From: Bdellovibrio sp.
GTDB lineage: Bacteria > UBA10199 > 2-02-FULL-44-16 > DYJF01
NCBI GenBank assembly: GCA_020723205.1
Contig: DYJF01000010.1
Coordinates: 1-43,395, forward strand
Direction of reading: 5' to 3'
Length of the DNA stretch: 43,395 nt
The translations under genes and the position numbers were made by a program. Below, one piece after another: positions 37,180 to 43,395 of the stretch. Each line of letters starts with the position of its first letter. Position 1 is the stretch's first letter. Under the pieces are notes generated by a model, which saw only the letters and a list, made by a program, of their open reading frames with translations, ran no database searches and was not told the origin of the DNA.

Positions 37180-38100
37180 CTATTTTTTTGCGGTTAAATA
37201 TTGATCCGCGCTCATTCCGGCCAGCAGACCCTGCGCCACGGATATCGCAGGCAGTTGCGGTTTGGCGCAAAGCACGTCGCCGCAGGCAAAGACGCCTCCG
37301 ACGGAAGTTTCAAGCTGCTCGTTCACCATTACGCCGCCGTTGGGCGCCGTTTGGACGGCGTTCTTGATGAACGGGTTCATCGGCTGGTAGTCGTGCATAT
37401 ATGTGAAGACCGTCGATATCGCTATTTCCTTCTCCTGCCCGCCGGTGAATACGGTGATGGAATTGACACGCTCGTGCCCGTTGATGCTCTTGATGCTGGT
37501 GCTGAAATGCAGCTCGATCTTCTGGTCGTTCTCGATCTGTGCGAAGATGCGGTTGTCGATGTCCAGACGGTTGGATGGGATCACGAAGTGAACCTTTTGA
37601 GCGTATCTTGAAAGGATGATCGCCTCTTCCGCCGCAAATTTTGATTTCCCTATGACCGCTATTTCACTGCCTGCGTTCGCCGGTCCGTCCATCCTTGCGT
37701 CATGAAAGACACCGCTGCCGAACAGTTCCTTCTCGCCGCTCAAATATCCGGTTCGTGCTGCGGCGCCGGTGGCAAGAACGATCGCGCGCGCCTTGAGCGT
37801 GCCTTCGCCCGCCGTCACCGTGCACACGTTCTCGTCAGAGCTTATCTCCGTCGCTTCCGATTGTTTGAGCGCGCCGCCGGCCTGCTCCACTTGCCTGTGC
37901 ATGCGGTTCACGATCTCCGCGCCGCTCACTGCGTCTGGAAAGGCGGGGAACGAGCACGCATGGCCCATGCCGCCCAGGTATCCTTCCTGAACGCCCTTAT
38001 CAATAAGCAGCGTTTTCCATCCGTGTCTCGCCATATACGCAGCGGCGGAGGAACCCGCAGCCCCGCCCCCGATAACGATCACATCATATAGTTCGCTCAC
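37180..38100 (-). CDS. Thioredoxin reductase-like FAD/NAD(P) oxidoreductase lacking the CxxC
   Basis: DVIVIGGGAAGSSAAAYMAR; second GSEIAVIGKSKFAAEEA; C-terminal GVFACGDV; GVFHDARMDGPA where CATCDG is expected. Confidence 0.85.
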   Translation of the reverse strand: MSELYDVIVIGGGAAGSSAAAYMARHGWKTLLIDKGVQEGYLGGMGHACSFPAFPDAVSGAEIVNRMHRQVEQAGGALKQSEATEISSDENVCTVTAGEGTLKARAIVLATGAAARTGYLSGEKELFGSGVFHDARMDGPANAGSEIAVIGKSKFAAEEAIILSRYAQKVHFVIPSNRLDIDNRIFAQIENDQKIELHFSTSIKSINGHERVNSITVFTGGQEKEIAISTVFTYMHDYQPMNPFIKNAVQTAPNGGVMVNEQLETSVGGVFACGDVLCAKPQLPAISVAQGLLAGMSADQYLTAKK

Positions 38101-38117
38101 AAAATCCTCCTAATTCA

Positions 38118-38185
38118 CCGCAGAGGCGCGGACGCGCAGAGAAAAAACAAAATATTTATATTTTTTATTCTCTGTGTCTCTGCGG
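38118..38185. repeat. CCGCAGAG hairpin repeat
   Basis: CCGCAGAG (38118-38125) pairs with CTCTGCGG (38178-38185); inner CGCAGAGAA/TTCTCTGTG. Confidence 0.75.
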
Positions 38186-38193
38186 CTTATTAT

Positions 38194-38787
38194 TTAAAAT
38201 AAGCTTTGTTGTTTATCCGGCTCTTCTTTTTCATCGGGATTCGCGATCTTCCATCGCACCGGCGCGCGACCCTTTGTCGTTCCGAACTTGGGCGTATAAA
38301 AAAGCTCGCCATGCTTTGCGCCGTACTCGTATATCTCTTTGGTTATGCGCACGTCATCAAGGCAATATTTTTTCAACTTTTCGATTTCGCCGTTTTTCCA
38401 GAACCTTATCGCGTCCATTCCCGAACCGCTCTTTGACCGTCCGAGCGTCGCCTGCGCCACGCTGTCCAAGCTCACGCGGTGCCCCAGGACGTTGGTCAGC
38501 TCCTCCATTATGTCCAGCTGCGAAAGCGCCTTCAGATCGAATCGTATATAGGGCTGAAGGATGGGTACGTCGAAACGGCGGCTGTTGAAGCCGACGAGGA
38601 GCGGTTTTTTTTGCAGGATCTTTTCGAATTCCTTGAGCTCCTTTTCCTCGTATATGCGGTATTCGTTGATATCATAGATGAACGCGCCCAGAACGCTGAT
38701 CTGGAGCGCTTGCAGATTGTTCCTGCCGCCCACGTCGTCGAAAGCGTTCTTCGTTTCGATATCGAAGACCACGATATTCCTAGACAT
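38194..38787 (-). CDS. RNase H-like 3'-5' exonuclease-fold protein
   Basis: IVVFDIETKNAFDDVGG (DxE); LLVGFNSRRFDVPIL; KKYCLDDVRITKEIYEYG. Confidence 0.88.
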   Translation of the reverse strand: MSRNIVVFDIETKNAFDDVGGRNNLQALQISVLGAFIYDINEYRIYEEKELKEFEKILQKKPLLVGFNSRRFDVPILQPYIRFDLKALSQLDIMEELTNVLGHRVSLDSVAQATLGRSKSGSGMDAIRFWKNGEIEKLKKYCLDDVRITKEIYEYGAKHGELFYTPKFGTTKGRAPVRWKIANPDEKEEPDKQQSLF

Positions 38788-38828
38788 GGGAGGACCCCTA
38801 TCATAAAAACAGGGGAAAGCAAGCCATC

Positions 38829-41054
38829 ATGAAACAGGCAAGATCCCAATTGCTTTTTGCTCTGCTGGGTTTTGTAGCCGTCGTCGCGCAAATACTCCTG
38901 CAGCGCCGGTTCATGGTCGTGTTCGGCGGCAACGAGCTCGCCATCGGCATCGTCTTTGCGGGCTGGATGCTCTGGGCGGGGCTAGGCAACTTCGTTGCAG
39001 GCAGGTTCGCGGACCGCATAAAGAACGTGCCCGTCGCTTTGACGCTTATCTTTTCGGCGATCGCCTTCATCCTTCCGCTCACTATTGCAGCCGCGTCGCT
39101 TGCCAAGGCGGCGCTCGGCATCCCACCGTCGCAGATGATGGGCCCGCCCCTCATTCTACTTACGACGCTCATCATTTTGCTCCCGTTATGTTTTGCGATA
39201 GGCGCGGCACTTGTCGTCGCGGCGAAACTGCCGGGTACGCAGACGGCGGCCGACATTGGCACCGTCTATATCTTCGATTCGATGGGAAGCGCTGTCGGCG
39301 GCCTCGTATTCTCGTGGTTCGCCGTAATCTATTTCGATCCTTTTCAGGCGTCACTTTTCGCATCCGCGCTCCTTTTTGCCGGCGCGGGCCTGATACTTTT
39401 TGAGAAGGCGGCGGCTAAATTCATCGCGGTCTTCGCCGTTATCGCCTTTGCCGTCCTCTTTTTCCATTCTTCAAGTATCGAGACCGTGATAAACGCCGTT
39501 CAATGGAAGGGTTTCAATCCTATTGCCGATTTCGATTCCCGTTTCGGGAACATAATTGTTACGGAAAATCGTGGCGAGCACACGCTTTTCTTCGACGGCC
39601 AACCCCAGTTCTCGACGCCGCTTCCCGAGACCTATGAGACGACGGCGTATCTGCCCCTTCTCATGAAAAAGGACGCGAAGGACGTGCTTCTCATAGGCGG
39701 CGGTCTTTCGGGGATGATACAGCAGTGGCGCGATGCGGACCTTAATTCAATTACGTACGTCCAGATCGATCCGAAGATAACGGACGCCGAAGAGAGATTC
39801 ATGTCGTCGAAGGAGATGATGGCCGATCCGCGCCTGAAGATAGAATACGGCGACGGAAGGGCATTTCTTTCGCAAGCCGAGCCGGCGAAATTCGACGTCG
39901 TCGTGGTTCAGGCAGGCGAGCCCACGACCGCATCTTCCAATCGGTATTACACGAAGGAGTTTTTCGAGGAGGCAAGGCGCGCGCTCAAACCGGACGGGAT
40001 AATATTCTTTGCGATATTCGAGCCGACTAATTACTTAAGCTTCGAGGCGGGAAAGCTCTTGGGTTCTGTATACGACACGCTGGACAAGACGTTCGATCAC
40101 ATCGTTGTGCTGCCGCTCTATCGCTACTACTTCGTGGCGTCCGCCGCAAAGGGCGATCTCACAGACAGCACGGAAGTCCTGGCCCGGCGGCTTGAAAAAA
40201 GCGGCTACCATGCGCCGACGCTCCTGTCCCAGATCCTCTACGGGATATATCCGGAGCGTGTGAGCCGCATCAGGGATTCGATTATGAAGGCCGCCGACGA
40301 AACGGAATATATAAACACCGACCGCCATCCTGTTGCGTATTACGCTGGGCTGGTATTGTGGGCGGCAAAGGCGGGAGGCGGCGCCGCGGAGTTCCTCGAG
40401 TCGCTTGAAAAGGTAAGATGGTGGCATGTAGTTGCTTTCATTATCATTGCAGCATTTTTGACGACCTTCCCCCTCTCCCTGTGGGAGGGGGCGAGGGGGA
40501 AGGGTGTCGAGATCGCATCCGTGTGGGCGCTGTTCGCGGTCGGTTTTTCAAGCATCTTATATCAGATGGTCCTTCTCGTCTGGTATCAGGTCAAAGTGGG
40601 GCTTTTGTTCTATCGTCTGGGGATCATAGTTACGGCGTTCATGGTGGGCTTGGGCGTCGGCGCGTACGGAGCGATGAAACTGAATGAAAGAAGGCGGAAG
40701 GCGGGAGGCAGAGGGCAGAAGTTCGTCGCACTATGTCTGGTTGCGTTCGGCGTATACATGCCGCTTCTCTTCCTAGTCTCGGGCGTAAGTTTTACGCTCG
40801 CCAATTTTCTTTGCGGCGCGCTTGCCGGCCTTATCTATCAGATCGCGGCGGACCGGCTGGTGGGGGTTAAAAAACAGATAGGAAGATCGGCCGGGCTCGT
40901 TAATTTCTCCGACTATCTCGGCGCCTCCGTCGGCTCCGTACTCGCAGCCGTCATAATGATACCCCTTTTCGGCCTTTTTCCCGCACTGCTGATCGCCGCG
41001 CTGACGCTCGTAATTGCTGCATTATTATGTATTGTCATCACTTCTAAACCCTGA
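38829..41054 (+). CDS. Membrane-fused spermidine synthase-like protein
   Basis: N-terminal and C-terminal TM blocks around DVLLIGGGLSGMIQQW...YVQIDPKITDAEERF...YGDGRAFLSQ...YYTKEFFEEARRALKPDG. Confidence 0.88.
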   Translation: MKQARSQLLFALLGFVAVVAQILLQRRFMVVFGGNELAIGIVFAGWMLWAGLGNFVAGRFADRIKNVPVALTLIFSAIAFILPLTIAAASLAKAALGIPPSQMMGPPLILLTTLIILLPLCFAIGAALVVAAKLPGTQTAADIGTVYIFDSMGSAVGGLVFSWFAVIYFDPFQASLFASALLFAGAGLILFEKAAAKFIAVFAVIAFAVLFFHSSSIETVINAVQWKGFNPIADFDSRFGNIIVTENRGEHTLFFDGQPQFSTPLPETYETTAYLPLLMKKDAKDVLLIGGGLSGMIQQWRDADLNSITYVQIDPKITDAEERFMSSKEMMADPRLKIEYGDGRAFLSQAEPAKFDVVVVQAGEPTTASSNRYYTKEFFEEARRALKPDGIIFFAIFEPTNYLSFEAGKLLGSVYDTLDKTFDHIVVLPLYRYYFVASAAKGDLTDSTEVLARRLEKSGYHAPTLLSQILYGIYPERVSRIRDSIMKAADETEYINTDRHPVAYYAGLVLWAAKAGGGAAEFLESLEKVRWWHVVAFIIIAAFLTTFPLSLWEGARGKGVEIASVWALFAVGFSSILYQMVLLVWYQVKVGLLFYRLGIIVTAFMVGLGVGAYGAMKLNERRRKAGGRGQKFVALCLVAFGVYMPLLFLVSGVSFTLANFLCGALAGLIYQIAADRLVGVKKQIGRSAGLVNFSDYLGASVGSVLAAVIMIPLFGLFPALLIAALTLVIAALLCIVITSKP
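40468..40502. repeat. CCCCCTCTCCCTGTGGGAGGGGGCGAGGGGG palindromic repeat within CDS
   Basis: CCCTCTCCC/GGGAGGGGG dyad, translated in frame as PLSLWEGARG. Confidence 0.8.
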
Positions 41055-41086
41055 TAGTAAAATCGAAATTCCGTATTTTTGGGGCG

Positions 41087-41461
41087 ATGTCAATCAACGC
41101 AATATCAATACTGGTCCTGTTCGCCTTGGCGGCGGCCGTCGCCTTGGGCATCGTTCTGATCTCCGCGCTATTGGGGTCGGGACGCAAGAGCACCGAGAAA
41201 CTTCTGCCTTACGAATGCGGCCTCGACCCGATAGGAAGCCCACGGCGCCGTTTTTCCGTAAAATTTTTTCTTGTGGCGATACTTTTCATTGTGTTCGATG
41301 TCGAGGTCGTGTTCCTGTACCCGTGGGCCGTAGTGTTTCGTGAGTTCAAGGCGGCCGGCGAGGGCGCATTGGCCTTTACCGTGGCCGCGGTGTTCTTGGG
41401 GATACTGCTTTTGGGTTTGGTATACGCTTGGGGGAGGGGAGCCCTTGATTGGGAAGAATAA
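41087..41461 (+). CDS. nuoA: NADH-quinone oxidoreductase subunit A
   Basis: LLPYECGLDPIGSPRRRFSVKFFLVAILFIVFDVEVVFLYPWAV. Confidence 0.96.
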   Translation: MSINAISILVLFALAAAVALGIVLISALLGSGRKSTEKLLPYECGLDPIGSPRRRFSVKFFLVAILFIVFDVEVVFLYPWAVVFREFKAAGEGALAFTVAAVFLGILLLGLVYAWGRGALDWEE

Positions 41462-41916
41462 TGGCGCCCGGCAACTTCATAACTACGAAGATCGAGGACG
41501 TGCTCAACTGGGCGCGGAAGTACAGCTTGTGGCCGATGCCGTTCGGGACCGCCTGCTGCGCCATCGAGTTCATGGGTGCGGTCTCTTCGCGCTACGACAT
41601 ATCGCGATTCGGAGCGGAACTTGTCAGGTTCTCGCCGCGTCAGGCGGACCTTCTGCTCGTGATGGGAACGATCTCATACAAGCAGGCACCGATACTCAAA
41701 CGCATCTACGAACAGATGGGGGACCCGAAGTGGGTCGTCGCATACGGGGCATGCGCTACGTGCGGCGGCTTTTATGACAACTATCACACGATACAAGGGA
41801 TAGACGAGATAATCCCCGTGGATATTTACGTCCCCGGTTGCCCGCCGCGGCCGGAACAATTGTTCGATGCGATCGTCAAGATACAGAAGGGAATATTGGG
41901 AAGGGAGAAGATATGA
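41461..41916 (+). CDS. nuoB: NADH-quinone oxidoreductase subunit B
   Basis: SLWPMPFGTACCAIEFMG; YGACATCGGFYDNYHTIQGID; VDIYVPGCPPRPE. Confidence 0.97.
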   Translation: MAPGNFITTKIEDVLNWARKYSLWPMPFGTACCAIEFMGAVSSRYDISRFGAELVRFSPRQADLLLVMGTISYKQAPILKRIYEQMGDPKWVVAYGACATCGGFYDNYHTIQGIDEIIPVDIYVPGCPPRPEQLFDAIVKIQKGILGREKI

Positions 41917-42944
41917 GATACAAGACGCGAGACACGAGACGCAAGACCGGGTGCCTGTTCGTTCTCTGTTTTCTATTTCTTGCTCGAACGGCCGCCGCCT
42001 CCGATTTCGACAACGCCAAGAACATGATCATGTCCGGTCAGGTGGAGGCGGGCGCGCAGGCGCTTGCGCGCATCGTCAGGACCAACCCCTCGCCGGAGGC
42101 GCTGCTCCTTTTGGGAAGATCGCTTGACCGCCTGCAGGACCTCTTCAGCGAGCGCGCCGAGAAGACGTGCTATTGGGGCAAAAGTTCCAGCGCAAATTCC
42201 GGCTGCGCGCAGGCCGAGGCGGAGAAACTGAATTCCATCTACGGCGCCGGAGCGTTCAAATTCATCACGGACATCGCCTATGTGCCTTACACGGGCATTC
42301 ACTACAAGGAGATCTTAAGCAAATATAAAGGTTCCAAAGAGGCGGGAGAAGCGGAGTTTCAGCTCCTGCTCAAGGACCTGGTCGGCCACCCTTCGGTCGT
42401 GCTTCCTAAGGTGAAGTCGTTTATGGACAAGCATTCAAGCGGGGAGCTGGGCAGGAAGGCGATGCTCCTTTCGGCGAGGGTCAATCAGGACATCTGGTAC
42501 ATCCACCGCTCGTGGAGCTGGGTCCTTTATAACGAACAGTTCTCTCCTGACGAGCTCATCGTAAAGGCCGAGCCGTACAGGCAGGAGGCGCTCAAGACGT
42601 TCGAGAAGATAGCGGGCAAATATTCCGGTACGTTCGAAGGGAAGGCGGCGCAGAACGAACTAAGTCTCCTGAAGAACAATCAGGACGACGGCGAGACGTA
42701 CAGCATCCTGCAGGACTCGGTGGGCGGTTCGCCCGACAAATGGGGTTCGCCCATTCCCAAGCCGTCATTGACGGCAACGCAGAGGGGACTAGGCGAGCCG
42801 GGCTGGCAGCAGGCGCCTCCGGCGGAGGCGTCGCCGCAGGCCCCGGCAAAGAAGTCGAAGACGAAGGCGGAACCGCAAGCGGCGCCGGACGTTCAGTCCG
42901 AACCGGCAGGGGAAAAAAAGTCCGGTTCGCAGAGGTGGGAGTGA
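41913..42944 (+). CDS. Exported helical-repeat-like protein inserted between nuoB and nuoC
   Basis: Signal peptide MRYKTRDTRRKTGCLFVLCFLFLARTAAAS, helical body, Ala/Pro/Lys-rich C-terminus. Confidence 0.8.
   Translation: MRYKTRDTRRKTGCLFVLCFLFLARTAAASDFDNAKNMIMSGQVEAGAQALARIVRTNPSPEALLLLGRSLDRLQDLFSERAEKTCYWGKSSSANSGCAQAEAEKLNSIYGAGAFKFITDIAYVPYTGIHYKEILSKYKGSKEAGEAEFQLLLKDLVGHPSVVLPKVKSFMDKHSSGELGRKAMLLSARVNQDIWYIHRSWSWVLYNEQFSPDELIVKAEPYRQEALKTFEKIAGKYSGTFEGKAAQNELSLLKNNQDDGETYSILQDSVGGSPDKWGSPIPKPSLTATQRGLGEPGWQQAPPAEASPQAPAKKSKTKAEPQAAPDVQSEPAGEKKSGSQRWE
41917..41947. repeat. RAGACRCGAGACAC repeat within the CDS start
   Basis: agatacaagacgcgagacacgagacgcaagac; relative of 8413-8440. Confidence 0.7.
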
Positions 42945-42953
42945 AAACCCAAT

Positions 42954-43395
42954 ATGAAAGAGATATTAGACAAATTGATTGAGAAATTCGGGGATGCGAT
43001 CGCAGAGACGTCGGATTTTCGCGGCGATGAGACGTGCGTCGTCGGCCGCGGGGAACTCTTGCGCGTCTGCAAATATCTCTACGACGGGCTTGGCTTCGAC
43101 ATGCTGACTGACCTGTGCGGCGTGGACTATCCGGACCGCAAGGACCGCTTCGAAGTCGTCTATCATCTCTACTCGGTGGACAAGGCGAAGAGATTGCGCG
43201 TGAAGGTGCGTGTCCACGCGGATGACGCCGTCGTTCCGACCGTGACGGGGATATGGAAGGCGGCTGACTGGTTCGAACGCGAGGCGTTCGATCTTTTCGG
43301 GATCAAATTCGAGGGCCATCCGAACCTGAAACGGATACTTTGCTACAACGAGTTCGAGGGCCACGCCCTGCGCAAGGATTATCCGAAGAGCCGCA
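42954..43395 (+). CDS. nuoC: NADH-quinone oxidoreductase subunit C, truncated by window end (not in supplied ORF track)
   Basis: Own translation from ATG 42954: MKEILDKLIEKFGD...MLTDLCGVDYPDRKDRFEVVYHLYS...ADWFEREAFDLFGIKFEGHPNLKRILCYNEFEGHALRKDYPKSR. Confidence 0.95.
   Translation, partial: MKEILDKLIEKFGDAIAETSDFRGDETCVVGRGELLRVCKYLYDGLGFDMLTDLCGVDYPDRKDRFEVVYHLYSVDKAKRLRVKVRVHADDAVVPTVTGIWKAADWFEREAFDLFGIKFEGHPNLKRILCYNEFEGHALRKDYPKSR

Noticed and set aside
1-43395. tRNA, rRNA or riboswitch genes
   Set aside because: No cloverleaf, rRNA or recognisable riboswitch consensus (for example cobalamin upstream of nrdJ) could be supported by eye; a covariance-model scan would be needed.

Overview
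The window is a bacterial chromosomal segment of deltaproteobacterial or candidate-phylum style. This lineage call is inferred from gene content only. Most of it is ordinary housekeeping content: a truncated RND/MMPL exporter, a DHS-like protein, cysH, mnmG, SDR plus QueD-like, Nfu, PAP2, thyX, B12-dependent nrdJ, thiI, DUF116, a TatT-DctPQM TRAP transporter, greA, DUF2203, MBL hydrolase, HMT/MTHFR, HAD phosphatase, a TrxR-like flavoprotein, an RNase H-like exonuclease, a spermidine-synthase fusion, and the start of a nuo operon (nuoA, nuoB, an inserted gene, nuoC cut by the window end). Five regions stand out. (1) The nrdJ/thiI intergenic region (14883-15176) holds two NrdR-box-like sites, one exactly filling the spacer of a candidate nrdJ promoter, plus three perfect DnaA boxes. 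(2) A 3.7 kb accessory island (32638-36403) is bounded by a 30-bp perfect inverted repeat and encodes a protein with exact 34-aa repeats, a TIKI/ChaN-like protein and a small Cys-rich protein. (3) An uncharacterised pair encodes a 1977-aa coiled-coil giant and a 585-aa protein with a possible degenerate kinase-like segment. (4) Two neighbouring surface proteins carry MYXO-CTERM-like C-terminal sorting signals. (5) Small dispersed repeat families have been absorbed in frame into coding sequences. No tRNA, rRNA, CRISPR array, transposase or integrase was recognised. All homology calls are by eye; no search was run.
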